DNA from: Hypericum androsaemum
Taxonomy: Eukaryota; Streptophyta; Magnoliopsida; Malpighiales; Hypericaceae
Length of the DNA: 64,000 bases
Assembly: GCA_963995505.1 (NCBI GenBank)
Contig: OZ023187.1
Span: 7,501-71,500, forward strand
Direction of reading: 5' to 3'
Made by a program: the position numbers and the translations under genes
Notes under the pieces: generated by a model
What the model was told of the DNA's origin: nothing
The model's input: only the letters and a program-made list of their open reading frames with translations
Database searches by the model: none
Shown here: in pieces, positions 22,201 to 33,656 of the stretch
Layout: the number at the start of each line of letters is the position of its first letter
Position numbering within the stretch: position 1 is the first letter of the stretch

Positions 22201-23327
22201 ACATGGCATGGACCCATTCTTCAGATGGTCTGCTCACCTCCAAGGCGGCTTTTGAACATCTTCGCCCATCTTTTCTCAAAGCGAGCTGGGGCAAGTGGAT
22301 TTGGGCCCGATTCATCCCACCTCGCAGGTCGATTGTCACCTGGCGAGCTATTCACGGCGCTCTTCCCACCTCGGAATCACTACGCAGACGAAGGGGCTTC
22401 ACTGGGCCATCCCTCTGTTTTCTTTGCAGGAACCACACGGAAGAACTGGATCACATCTTGGGGAACTGCACCTACACGACTTCGCTTTGGAAACAACTCT
22501 TTGCAGTCTTTCACATCCCGTGGCGCGACCCCGCTAGCTTCAATGATTTACTTTTGCAGGCTATGAAGGTGACTTTCAGCCCACAACTCCTGGCACTGTG
22601 GAGAACTGCATTCATTTCTTGTGCCTGGGTCATCTGGTCGGAACGCAACTAGCGGATTTTTGATAACACGTGCCACTCCCTGGATTCAGTTATGATTCTC
22701 CTCAGGAACCTAGTAGCGGAAACTGAAGTACTGGAGATCGGCCACTCTTATGGCTCACAGGAAGAACTCTCCACTTTGCTCTTCTTTCGGGTGACTCCCC
22801 GTCCAGGTAAAGCCCCGGTGATCAAAGAGGTGTTCTGGCATTGCCCGCTCCCGACCTGGATCAAATGCAACACAGATGGTAGCGCAGAGGGGGCTCCGGG
22901 TCCCTCCTCGGCTGCTGGAGTCTTCCGGAACCATCGCGGATTTATCTGTGGTTGTTTTGTGCAACATTTAGGCAATGGCCACGCTTTCGAGGCGGAACTT
23001 ACTGCTGCCATGTTTGCGATTGAAATTGCACACCACAATAGATGGCTGCATTTATGGCTGGAGACGGACTCCACATACGTTCTTCATCTTTTACAGGCTC
23101 GGAATGCGAGTGTGCCATGGCGCTTCCGCAACAGGTGGGCACACGTGCAAAGACTTCAAGCTGATATGCATTTTCGGGTCTCCCACATCTTTCGCGAAGG
23201 TAACGCTGCTGCCGACGCGATGACCAGAATCCCGATAAGTGGCTGGTGGTCGAATTTCCCGCAACAGCTGCTGAGACACATTGGACGGGATCTCTCCGGA
23301 ATGCCTTTCCACCGTTTTGTTCCCTGA
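19213..23327 (+). pseudogene. LINE ORF2 of copy D (EN, RT, zf-RVT, RNase H)
   Basis: The first 904 codons are open. Endonuclease: WNIRG (residues 6-10), E36, D136 and N138 in GDFNAV, D196, D222-H223. Reverse transcriptase: D585 in VDIRKAFD, GVRQGDPLSP (641-650) and YADD (690-693), all canonical. A 28-nt deletion at about 21,911 shifts the frame to a TGA at 21,925-21,927. The correct frame resumes and ends at TAG 22,650-22,652 (a CAG-to-TAG change). It then runs to TGA 23,325-23,327 and contains RNase H with all four acidic residues (first Asp codon at 22,875). Restored length is 4143 nt, equal to copy B. The domain order matches plant L1 elements that carry an RNase H. Confidence 0.93.
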
Positions 23328-23872
23328 TTTTTTGGCTTTATTTATGTTGTTCGTTTGCAGGTGGTCTTGTAATAGGGCTCCGCAACTGTAACGGGTTTTG
23401 GCGCTCTTTTTCCCTTTCGTTTGGCGGCGAAAGGTTTTTACTGAGGCCCCCGGTTGCAACCGTTCACTCCAGGTGTTCAGGGTGGTCTGGTTCTCACTCC
23501 TCGGGTGGTAGGGAGGGAGGAACTCTTGCAGGGGTTAACCCGAGGTTTGGTTCGCTTTTTGGTTTTCGGCCTCTCGGCTATTGTCGGGAGGGCGAAGCCC
23601 CAGACGGCCGACTTGTGGACTCCGCTGGGTTAGTTGATAGGCGACGTTTCTCCTACCTGTCGGTAGGAGGCGTCACTCTGACGGCCCGGTTTGTGGGTTT
23701 CCGCGGAGCAGGATTTAGAGTCTCGGGCTCTCTCAGGATCTCTTGATCCTGGGACCCCACCCTTTTGACTGCCCAGTTTGTGGGACCAGCAGGGGTAGGT
23801 CTTAGGTTTCTTTTCTTTCTCGCTGTCCTGTAACTTTTCTTTTTCTTAATATATCTCGGGTACGTTTTCGCC
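23328..23872 (+). other. 3' UTR of copy D
   Basis: A 545-bp non-coding tail matching copies A, B, C, E and G: hairpin 1 (23,413-23,434), a TTTTCGGCCTCTCGG block, hairpin 2 (23,731-23,754), and the terminal TACGTTTTCGCC. No gene is seen here. Confidence 0.8.
23413..23434 (+). other. 3' UTR hairpin 1, compensated version (copy D)
   Basis: CCTTTCG, loop TTTGGCGG, CGAAAGG. Compared with CCTATCG/CGATAGG in the other copies, the A-T pair in the stem is replaced by T-A with both sides changed, so the stem is kept. The flanking bases are otherwise unchanged. Confidence 0.75.
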
Positions 23873-23884
23873 AAAAAAAAAAAA

Positions 23885-24835
23885 CCCTAAACCCTAAACC
23901 CTAAACCCTAAACCCTAAACCCTAAACCCCAAACCCCAAACCCCAAACCCCAAACCCCAAACCCCAAACCCCAAACCCCAAACCCCTAAAACCCCTAAAC
24001 CCCAAACCCCAAACCCCTAAAACCCCTAACCCCAAACCCCCAAACCCCCAAACCCCTAAAACCCCAACCCCTAAAACCCCAAACCCCAAACCCCAAACCC
24101 CAAACCCTAAACCCTAAACCCTAAACCCTAAACCCTAAACCCTAAACCCGAACCCGAACCCCGAACCCCGAACCCCGAACCCCGAACCCCGAAACCCCCA
24201 AACCCCGAAACCCCCGAGCCCCGAAACCCCCGAAGCCCCCAGCCCTAAGCCCTACGCCCTAAGCCCTACGCCCTAAGCCCTAAGCCCTAAGCCCTAAGGC
24301 CTAAGCCCTAAGGCTTAAGCCCTAAGCCCTAAGCCCTAAGCCCTAAGCCCTAAGCCCTAAGCCCTCAGCCCTGAGCCCTGAGCCCTGAGCCCTGAGCCCT
24401 GAGCCCTCAACCCAGAGCCCTCAACCCTAAACCCTAAACCCTAACCCCCTAAACCCCAAAACCCCAAAACCCGAACCCGAACCCGAACCCCTAACCCCCA
24501 ACCCCCAAACCCCCAAACCCGAAAACCCGAAAACCCCCAAACCCTAAAACCCTAAAACCCTAAAACCCTAAAACCTAGACCCTACACCCTAGACCCTAGA
24601 CCCGAGACCCGAGACCCGAGACCCGAGACCCCAGACCCCAGACCCCAGACCCCAGACCCCAAGACCCCAACACCCTAGACCCTAGACCCCGAAACCCTAA
24701 ACCCCGAAACCCCGAAACCCCGAAACCGAACCCCGAACCCCGAACCCCGAACCCCGAACCCCGAACCCCGAACCCCGAACCCCGAACCCTGAACCCTGAA
24801 CCCTGAAACCCGAAACCCTGAACCCCTCAACCCTA
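23885..24835 (+). repeat. Degenerate telomeric array T6 (950 bp)
   Basis: It starts as perfect CCCTAAA (23,885 to about 23,926). It then breaks into runs of one variant each: CCCCAAA (to about 23,985), CCCCTAAAA mixtures, CCCTAAA again (about 24,105-24,147), CCCCGAA (about 24,150-24,190), CCCTAAG with CCCTACG (about 24,242-24,363), CCCTGAG (about 24,365-24,410), later CCCGAGA and CCCCAGA, and CCCCGAA once more (about 24,720-24,785). No coding sequence; the antisense open frames in it are compositional. Confidence 0.93.
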
Positions 24836-25288
24836 GACTCTGTTATGACCCTCCTCAGGAACCTTGTAGCGAAAACTGAAGTCTTGGAGATTGGCCTCTC
24901 TTTTGGTTCACAGGAGGAACTCTCCACTTTGCTATACTTTCGGGTGACCCCCCGGCCAGGTAAAGCCCAAGTGATCAAAGAGGTTTTCTGGCATTGCCCG
25001 CTTCCGACCTGGATCAAATGCAACACCTATGGTAGCGCTGAGGGGGCTCTTGGTCCCTCCTCGGTCGCTGGGGTCTTCCGAAACCATCGCGGGTTTGTCT
25101 GTGGTTGCTTTGTGCAGCATTTAGGCACTGGTCACGCTTTTGAAGCGGAATTTACTGCTGCCATGTTTGCGATTGAGATTGCCCACCACAATAGATGGCT
25201 GCATTTATGGCTGGAGACGGACTCCACATATGTTCTTCATCTTTTTCAGGCTCGAAATGCAATTGTCCCATGGCGCAGGAGCTGCTGA
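24836..25288 (+). pseudogene. LINE ORF2 RNase H remnant (copy G)
   Basis: An open frame matching the RNase H of the other copies through LETDSTYVLHLF and RNAIVPWR, then out of frame after the deletion (RSC, stop). Two acidic residues are affected: the first is changed (CNTYGS for CNTDGS) and the last motif (GNAAAD) lies in the deleted segment. Non-functional. Confidence 0.85.
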
Positions 25289-25893
25289 GACACATTGGAC
25301 GGGACCTCACCGGAATGCCTTTCCACCGCTTCGTTCCTTGATCTTCTGTTTTGGTTTATTTTGTTTTTGTGCAGGTTGTCTTGTAATAGGGCACCGCAAC
25401 TCTAACGGGTTTGGCGCTCTTTTTCCCCATCGTTTGGCGGCGATAGGTTTTTACTGAGGCCCCCGGTTGCAATCGTTCACTCTAGGTGCTCGGGATGGTC
25501 TCGCTTTCACTCCTCGGGTGGTAGGGAGGGAGGAACTCTTGTAGGGGTTAACTCGAGGATAGATTCCATTTAGGTTTTCGACCTCTCGGCTATTGTCGGG
25601 AGGCTGAAGCCCCAGACGGCCGATTTGTGGATTCCGCTGGGTTAGTTGATAGGCGACGTTTCTCCTACCTGTTGGCAGGAGGCGTCACTCCGACGGCCCA
25701 GTTTGTGGGTTTCTGCGGAGTAGGATTTAGAGTCTCGGGCTCTCTCAGGATCTACTGATCTTGGGACCCCACCCTTATGACTGCCCAGTTTGTGGGACCA
25801 GCAGGGGTAGGTCTTAAATTTCTCTTTGTTGTCTCTGCCTTGTAACTTTTCTTTTTCTTAATATATCTCGGGTACTTTTTCGCCAAAAAAAAA
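24836..25893 (+). mobile_element. LINE copy G, 5'-truncated with internal deletion
   Basis: It begins in the ORF2 linker just before RNase H and ends with a 9-A tail (25,885-25,893). The RNase H is cut by a deletion of about 145-150 nt between GTCCCATGGCGC and AGGAGCTGC near 25,276. The 3' UTR is complete with hairpin 1 (one mismatch) and hairpin 2 (25,743-25,766). It is flanked by T6 and T7. Confidence 0.92.
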
Positions 25894-25908
25894 CCCTAAA
25901 CCCTAAAC
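25894..25908 (+). repeat. Telomeric repeat T7 (two units)
   Basis: CCCTAAA twice plus one C, between copies G and H. It is the shortest spacer in the window. Confidence 0.9.
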
Positions 25909-26267
25909 GCTCTTGTCGGGAAGCTGAAGCCCCTGACGGCCGATTTGTGGATTCCGCTGGGTTAGTTGATAGGCGACGTTTCCCCTGCGTGTTGGCAGGA
26001 GGCGTCCCTCCGAGGAGTAGGATTGCTCATTGTGAATCTCTTGAGACCCCACCTTTTTGACTGCCCGGCTTGTGGGTTTCCGCGGAGTAGGATTTACAGT
26101 CTCGGGCTCTCTCAGAATCTCTTGATTTTGGGACCCCACAACTTTTGACTGCCCAGTTTGTGGGTCCAGCAGGGGTAGGTCTTAGGTTTTTGGTTTTCGT
26201 CTCTCCTCTGTATCTTTTCTTTTTCCTTTTATTAATATATATCGGGTACTTTTTCGCCAAAAAAAAA
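25909..26267 (+). mobile_element. LINE copy H, 3' UTR fragment with internal duplication
   Basis: It starts inside the 3' UTR (GCTCTTGTCGGGAAGC) and ends with TTTTTCGCC plus 9 A (26,259-26,267). A stretch with GAGTAGGATT ... GACCCCAC ... TTTTGACTGCCC occurs twice (about 26,013-26,065 and 26,085-26,150), apparently an imperfect local duplication. Hairpin 2 is present with a paired change (26,110-26,133). Non-coding. Confidence 0.88.
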
Positions 26268-26464
26268 CCCTAAACCCTAAACCCTAAACCCTAAACCCTA
26301 AACCATAAACCCCGAAACCCCGAAATGCCGAAACCCCGAACCCGAAACCCCGAACCCCGAAACCCCGAACCCCGAACCCCGAACCCCGAACCCCAAACCC
26401 CCAACCCCAAACCCCCAACTCCAAACCCCCAAACCCCAAACCCCAAACCCCAAACCCCAAACCT
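26268..26464 (+). repeat. Degenerate telomeric array T8
   Basis: About five perfect CCCTAAA units, then CCCCGAAA/CCCCGAA and CCCCAAA/CCCCCAA variant blocks up to the 5' end of copy I. Confidence 0.92.
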
Positions 26465-26761
26465 GCGACGGGCACCCATCAATCTGTAGCCTTTTGCTCC
26501 TCGCCCCCCCCCCCCCCCCCAGCTACGGCTGCAACCAACAGAAGCTCCCTTGATGCTACGGCACTCCGTGAGATCGCATCACCACCAGCTCAGCAAGTCC
26601 CGTGCAGCTCTACTGCATTTCTCCCTGTCGAAATTGCTGAGCACCTTTAGACAGTTCCCTCGCTACCAGCTGGCGCTTCCGCGAGCTCGGGCTGGCCTGC
26701 GCGGCCGCCTGATGCTCGCACTCTACTGCTGTAAGATGCGCCCCTCCAAGGACCCTCTGCT

Positions 26762-29106
26762 ATGCTATCTGCCACGCACTTGCCAGCCACTATGATCGGA
26801 GGGACGAGTTTTGACTTGAAAGGATTTTTGAGATTGTGTGCGAACTCATACCGGCTACGGCGATGCAAAATGTGTTATTGGCAGCTTTGGCCTGCGACAA
26901 AGGAGTGCCCCTTGCGGACGAGCCCTTGGCTCAGAGACCTGCCCACGGCCCCGGGGCCTCACGCCCAGCTGCTGCCGATGTGGCAGAAGCTCCTCGGCTG
27001 ACTCAGAACCAGACTCCATACCCGCCTTCAGTTGCCAAAAGCTACACCGTAGCTGATCTTTTGCTGCTGGCCGACAATGCTCCTCTAACTCATGCAGCTG
27101 CCAATTTTACAAGGCCGCCTCAGACTCCTCCACAGGCTACGGGCAGCTCCCCTGAGGCTATTATTCTTCTACAGCCAAGCGGCCCTTCGCCCCTCGCAGC
27201 TACAGCAGCTTCGACGACGGAGCCATCTGCTGCGGGCTTGAGGCCCTCGGCCACTCCACTTTTTGACGAAATTTTAAGGTTGTGCTCGCAGCTCAATTTG
27301 CCTCAGGAGGCGCTCCTTCCTGTCCTCAAGGCTGCCCACGATTGCTCTACAAGCCAGACCAGCTCACCCAAAGAGCCGAGGACAGCTCAGATTTCGACCT
27401 CGGCTCCCTCACAGGCCCCCCGACAGCGGGGCAACCCTCCTACGCTGCCCTAGCTCGACCTCAAACCGGAGGATGGACATACAGTGGTAACAACCTCAAA
27501 CCTATCCTTAAAGGTGATCGTTTTGCGGTTGTTTGCAATAAGGAAAGATCTGATATTTGTGATAATTTTGATAGGCGAGCTTTTATTGCCTGTTTAATCA
27601 CTCCGAAAGGATCTAAACCATGCTCCTCTTTTGAACTGCGAGGTGACCTTGCCAAGCTGTGGTCTGTCTCAAATTGGAATATGATATCTCTTGGTCTAGG
27701 ATATTTTGGCTTCTTCTTTAAGACCGAAATTGACAAGAACAAGATATGGGCCACTTCGTCCTGGAAGTCTAAGTATGGCACCCTCTTCCTTCAACCATGG
27801 ATTCCTTTCTTCAAGCCCGCCAAAGTGACCTCTTCCAAGTCCAAAGTTTGGATCAAATTGATTGGTCTAGCTATGGAACATGTGGCTTCTGACATCATTT
27901 TCGGCATTGCTGAAGCAGTAGGCGATCCCATCAGGGTGGACTCGGATGCTCTCAATCATTCAAATGGCATTAATGTGAGAGTCCTGGTGGAAGTGGACTT
28001 GACCAAAACAATCACAAATCAAGTGCTGCTGGAACTTTCTAATGGAAGCCTTATTATTGATATTGTAATTGAAGAAATGCCTAGATTTTGTGATCATTGC
28101 CATATTGTGGGTCACTCTCGTGCTATCTGCAGGAAACTTCATCCTACCCACACAAGAGACTCTATCCAACGAAGTGAGACTTCGAGAGGGAAGGAACCAC
28201 TCCAGGCAAATGGGCACAATCTTCAATCCGACAAGGAGAGGCGTGGCAAGGAAAAGAGTAGATGGCAGAAAGTCACTCATAACGCTCTCCCCACACAAAC
28301 TGGCAAAAATCATTCTCTTGCAGGCACTTCCACCTCCAACGCCTTTGAAGCACTTAATGAGGATTCAGATCTTCCGGAACAATTATTGGAGACTCCTACT
28401 GATGTTCGCAGCAACCCGAACCTGACTCCTGCAGGGAACTCTTCCTGTGAGAGACAGATTGTCAACGGTGAGCCCAGACCTCCTCCCACTTCCCCTGCTC
28501 CCCAGAAGAAATTTTGTGGCAAGAAACCGAGAAGAAATTGACCGCGAGAAAAACCGTCTTACAACCGATCGGATCAATCAAGCACGCCCTTCTGCTATGA
28601 TTGGGCAAGTCGCTCCGGAGGCTTCTACTCTTCACACCTCTCCAGGTAGACCCCTGGCTTTGGACCAGGATATCCCGGACCAGGAATTGGCTGATTTTTC
28701 TGAACTATTTTCTAATGATCTCCCCACCAGTTCACCTGGGGATTTTGACTCTGCTGATGTGCCTTTGGTTTCTGACTTTGAAATCTCAGACCAGGATTTG
28801 GCTGATATTTGTGAACAGGTGATCAACGGTTCAGAATCAACCTTACCGGACGAACAAGGGCATGCAGGCAACCTTCAAGGTAACTTATCTGCATCCGCTT
28901 CGCCTATTCCGGGAGCCCGGTCTTCTGGGATTAAGGTCGTTGACAACAGGAACTCACCTCAGATGAGCTTCATGTCCACTGTTGCAAATGGATGCATTTA
29001 TCAAGGAGTCAACACTTTGAGCAACGCAAATACGGGTAGAACTCGAAGCCAAACTTCACGGCAGACAAAGTCATCGATCAATGACTTGCCCCCCCGGGCG
29101 CAATGA
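26762..29106 (+). pseudogene. LINE ORF1 of copy I, multiple frameshifts
   Basis: The N-terminal part is scrambled: FDLKGFLRLC is readable near 26,810, then the frame changes at about 26,850 and another segment reads to 27,453 with one LCSQLNLPQ motif (near 27,271). A shift near 27,420 leads into DUF4283 and the zinc knuckle (CDHCHIVGHSRAIC, about 28,090-28,130). A deletion near 28,507 shifts the frame again into the acidic tail with DIPDQELADFS and ISDQDLAD motifs. It ends at TGA 29,104-29,106, overlapping the ORF2 ATG as ATGA. The true start is not recognisable. Confidence 0.85.
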
Positions 29107-32100
29107 AGGTCCTCTTCTGGAACATTAGGGGAATCGGGAACGAGCATTCCCGGACCCAACTAAGGGAGCATTGTCTGAAACATAAACCTCTCTGGTTAGC
29201 TATTGCAGAACCTATGGTGACTTTTGACACGATCTATGAACGCTATTGGATCTCCTTGGGTTACAGGCTTATTGGGATCAATAGAAGAACTAGTAAACTC
29301 CCTAGCATTTGGGTTTTCACTAGACAACCAGTAGGATCGATGGAGAATCTTGTCCTCTCTTCTTCACAGGCTGTAGTTTTTAAGACAACTTGGCGGCAGC
29401 ACACCTTCCTCATTGGCTTCATTTATGCTCACGTGAACTACTCGCAATGAGGCAAACTCTGGGATGACCTAATGAGTCATTGTCTCCCAAATCATAGATC
29501 CTGTATTGACTTTCAGGCTTTCATCAGCGTGTGTGAGCTTTTGGATGTTCCCCTTTCTGGCAGTAAATACACTTATTCAAATGGGAAATATGCAGGGAAC
29601 TACATGGAATCCAGAATTGATCGGGCCTTAACTTCTTGCGCCTTCATAGATCTCTGGCACTCAGTAAAGTGCATTGCTCTTTTTCGTAATACCTCTGACC
29701 ACAAGCCTTTACTTTTGGATTGTCAGGAAGAACAGGTTTCACTAGGAGCTCGACCTTTTCGCTACCAAAATATGTGGTCCAAGCACGATGACTTCCTGCA
29801 GGTGATTAGATCTAATTGGGCCCTGCTCCCAACCTCTCCAAATGCCATGAGCTCTCTGATGTACAAACTTCGCAGGCTCAAACGCACTCTGCAAGCTTGG
29901 AACTGTGACTCCTTTGGTGACATCAGACTTAATCTGGACCAATCTTACGCACAGGTGGAGCTTGCTCAAGCTAGTATTGAAGACCTCGGGCCACTGGATG
30001 ATCTTGTGTTGAACGAGGCGGCCGCCTTGAGAAAGTACAACGTCATCCTAGAACAGCACAATCTCTTTCTCAGGCAGCAAGCTCGTATCTCTTGGCTGCA
30101 AAATGGTGACCGCAACACCTCTTTCTTCCACAGGAGTGTACAGATTAGAAGAAGTTGTCTTGGTATTAATGCTCTTATGATTGATGGGACTATCACTAAG
30201 GACAAAACTAGGATCCGTGAGCATATTGTGGCTTATTTTCAGGACCTATTTTCTGATTCTCAGCATACACCTGTTTCTCCTACACTGATTAATCGTTTGA
30301 TCGACCCGGAGGTTTCTGACGAACAAAATGATGATCTTCTTCGTGTTCCCTCGACTAAGGAGGTGCGGGACACGGTTTTTGATATGGACCCCGACAGTGC
30401 CCTGGGTCCGGATGGGTTTAGTGGACATTTTTTCCAATCCGCCTGGACGATCATTGGCTCGGATGTAACTAGTGCTGTACAGGACTTCTTTTTGCAGGGT
30501 CTTCTTCCTAACAGCCTGAACTCCAATTTTGTTGTCCTTATTCCCAAGTTTCAGGGGGCTATCAAAGTGGAAGACTACAGACCCATCGTGCTGAGCAATT
30601 TCCTGTACAAAGTGGTGACCAAGATTTTGGCCTCTCGCTTTGGCCTCATTATCTCGCAGCTGCTCACCCACCATCAGTTCGGCTTTGTCCCCGGGCGAAG
30701 AATCCATGATTGCTTGGCACTAGCGTCGGAGGGAATCAACTGCCTTGACAGAAGAAGATGTACAGGGAACATGGCCATCAAAGTGGATATTAGGAAGGCT
30801 TTCGACACGCTTAACTGGAACTTCCTCATGGAGGTTCTAAACAGCTGGGGTTTCTCGCCCTCCTTCCTCAACATGATTCGCAACATCCTGAGCTCTACCA
30901 TGCTATCAATCCTCATTGACGGGATTCCGGCTGGATATTTCAGCTGCTCACGGGGAGTACGGCAGGGTGACCCGCTCTCCCCCCTTCTTTTTATAGCGGC
31001 CGAAGAGGTTTTCAGCAGACGCCTTCAGGAAGCGACTGCTTCTCGTAAACTGGAATGCTTCAAAGCAGGGAGAAGCTCTCTTTTCCCCTCTCATCTTTTA
31101 TATGCTGATGATGTTATGATCTTCTGCAAGGCAACTACTGGTAATTGTAGAACTATTTTGTCCATCCTCCAGGAGTATGCGGACAGCTTGGGTTAGTTCT
31201 ACAACCCGCAGAAATCACGAGTCTACTTTGGAACTCACCTGGCTAGAAGAAAAAGAACTCAGCTACTTACTACTCTTGGTATCTCTGAAGGCTCACTCCC
31301 TATCACTTACCTCGGAGTTCCATTATTTCTGGGTCTGCCTCGTCGCAAGTATTTGCAGGCACTTGCTGATGAAATCCTGGCAAAATTTTCCCGCTGGAAA
31401 GGCACTTCACTATCCATGGCGGGTAGGGTATGTTTGACCCAGTCGGTAATCCAAAGCTCTCTTGCCCACTCTATGATGATTTATAAATGACCAACTTCTC
31501 TTACTGAACAAGTTGATGCATGTGTTCGCAATTTTGTATGGACTGGAGACATTCATGGTCGGGGCACTTGTTCTATACCTTGGAAAAGGGTTTGTACTCC
31601 CCGTGAGGAAGGTGGTATTGGCCTCCGTTCGATTGCTCGCATGAACCTGGCTTTCTTGAATCATTTATCCTAGAATATCATGTATGATCAGTCTTCTCAT
31701 TATGAGATGCTCAAAGACCGGCTGTATATAGCGGATGAACAGGTTCCGAGGGAACATGTCAGATCCTCGCTTCTGAAAGGCTTCCGTCTCTACTATGAGG
31801 ATATTCAGCAGGCATCACGGATGATCATCGGTGAAAACTCTTCTGCCAATTTCTGGCTGGATAATTGGTTAGGTTACACCATCGCAGATAAGGCTAGGAT
31901 CCCTGACCACATGCGCCACCTCTGTGTCTTCCCTGTTTCGGACTATCAAGCTAATTGTAACTGGCTGATTCAGAGGGATTTTCTGCACTCCTTTCCGCAC
32001 ATTGTGGCCGACCTTCAAAAGTATTGCCTTGGGCCTCCGGATTCTGATCACATGGCGTGGACTCACTCGTCAGATGGACACCTCACTTCTAAGGTAGCTT

Positions 32101-33176
32101 TTGAACATCTTCGCCCCACTTTTCTCAAAACTAGCTGGGGCAGGTGGATTTGGGCTCGATTCATCCCTCCTCGCAGATCGATTGTCACCTGGCGAGCTAT
32201 TCAGGGAGCTCTACCTACCTCGGAATCTCTTCGCCGGCGCAGGGGATTCACCGGACCCTCCATATATTTTCTTTGCAGGAACCACACAGAAGAGCTGGAT
32301 CACCTCTTAGGGGACTGCACCTACTCGACTTCTCTCTGGAAAAAACTCTTCGAAGTTATTCACATCCCCTGGAGAGACCCCGCTAGTTTCAATGAACTGC
32401 TTTTACATGCAATGAAGGCGACTTTCAGCCCACAACTTCTAGCACTGTGGAGAACTGCCTTCATCTCCTGTGCCTGGGTAATCTGGTCGGAACGCAACCA
32501 GCGGATCTTTGACAGCAAGTGCCACTCTTTAGACTCAGTCATGACCCTCATCAGGAACCTTGTTACGGAAACAGAAATCTTGGAGATTGGTCACACTTTT
32601 GGATCACAGGAGGAGCTCTCCACACTACTTTATTTCAGAGTGACCCCTCATCCAGGTAAAGCCCTGATGATCAAAGAGGTTTATTGGCATTGCCCGATTC
32701 CGACCTGGATCAAATGCAACACCGATGGCAGCGCTGAGGGGGCTCCTGGACCCTCCTCGGCTGCTGGGGTCTTTCAGAATCATCGTGGGTTTGTCTGCGG
32801 ATGTTTTGTGCAACACTTAGGCACTAGCCACGCTTTCGAAGCTGAGCTTACTGCTGCCATGCTTGCGATTGAGATTGCTCACCATAATAGGTGGTTGCAC
32901 TTATGGCTGGAGACGGACTCCACATATGTTCTTCATCTTTTTCAGGCTCGGCATGCTGAGGTCCCTTGGCGCTTCAGAAACAAGTGGGCGCATATACAAC
33001 ATCTTCGGGCGGATATGCAGTTTCAGGTCTCGCACATCTTTCGTGAAGGTAATGCGGCAACCGACGCGATGACCAAAATACCGACAAGTGGCTGGTGGTC
33101 GAATTTCCCGCAGGAGCTGCTGAGACACATTAGAGGGGACCTCACCGGAATGCCTTTCCACCGCTTCGTTCCTTGA
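29103..33176 (+). pseudogene. LINE ORF2 of copy I, four stops and a 69-nt deletion
   Basis: One reading frame runs from the ATG at 29,103 to the TGA at 33,174-33,176, interrupted by TGA at 29,448 (a CGA codon in relatives), TAG at 31,194, TGA at 31,488 (Trp) and TAG at 31,671 (Trp). About 69 nt are missing after 29,470, in frame, removing the GDFNAV segment of the endonuclease. With 69 nt added the length equals 4143 nt as in copies B and D. RT motifs VDIRKAFD, GVRQGDPLSP and YADD, the finger and RNase H are all present. Three of the four lesions are C-to-T or G-to-A type, consistent with decay of methylated DNA. Confidence 0.9.
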
Positions 33177-33656
33177 CTTTTTGGCTATGTTTATTTTATT
33201 TTCCCTATCGTTTGGCGGCGATAGGTTTTTACTGAGGCCCCCGGTTGCAACCGTTCACTATAGGTGATCGGGTTGGTCTCGCTTTCACTCCTCGGGTGGT
33301 AGGGTGGGAGGAACTCTTGCAGGGGTTAACTCAAGGATAGGTTCTGTTTAGGTTTTCGGCCTCTCGGCAATTGTCGGGAAGCTGAAACCCCAGACGGCCG
33401 ACTTGTGGATTCCGCTGGGTTAGTTGATAGGCGACGTTCCCCCTGCCTGTTGGCAGGAGGCATCACTCCGACGGCCCGGCTTGTGGGTTTCTGCAGAGTA
33501 GGATTTAGAGTCTCGGGCTCTCTCAGGATCTCTTGATCTTGGGACCTCACCCTTTTGACTGCCCAGTTTGTGGGACCAGCAGGGGTAGGTCTTAGGTTCT
33601 TCTTTTTTGTCTCGGTTTCGTAACTTTTCTTAATATATCTCGGGTACTTTTTCGCC
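33177..33656 (+). other. 3' UTR of copy I
   Basis: Non-coding. The segment corresponding to GTAATAGGGC...GGCGCTC in relatives is missing. Hairpin 1 (33,204-33,225) and hairpin 2 (33,521-33,544, one C-to-T giving a G-T pair) are retained. Confidence 0.8.

Larger units (their letters stand above)
15256..23884 (+). mobile_element. LINE copy D, full length, best preserved
   Basis: An 8.63-kb element from an A-rich 5' end (15,256, sharing its layout with copy K at 39,311) to the 12-A tail at 23,873-23,884. It comprises a 5' UTR with a 315-bp tandem duplication and paired W-box-like sites, ORF1 (15,887-19,216), ORF2 (19,213-23,327) and a 3' UTR with both hairpins. Only three lesions are visible: one stop in ORF1, and one 28-nt deletion and one stop in ORF2. 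It is the best model for the autonomous element of this family. Confidence 0.95.

Noticed and set aside
23885..24835. CRISPR-like or minisatellite array
   Set aside because: Units are 6-9 bp telomeric variants without spacers; the genome is a plant's.
26504..26520. 17-C homopolymer as a biological signal in copy I
   Set aside because: It may be real, but a single occurrence with no counterpart in other copies is best treated as slippage or sequencing uncertainty.
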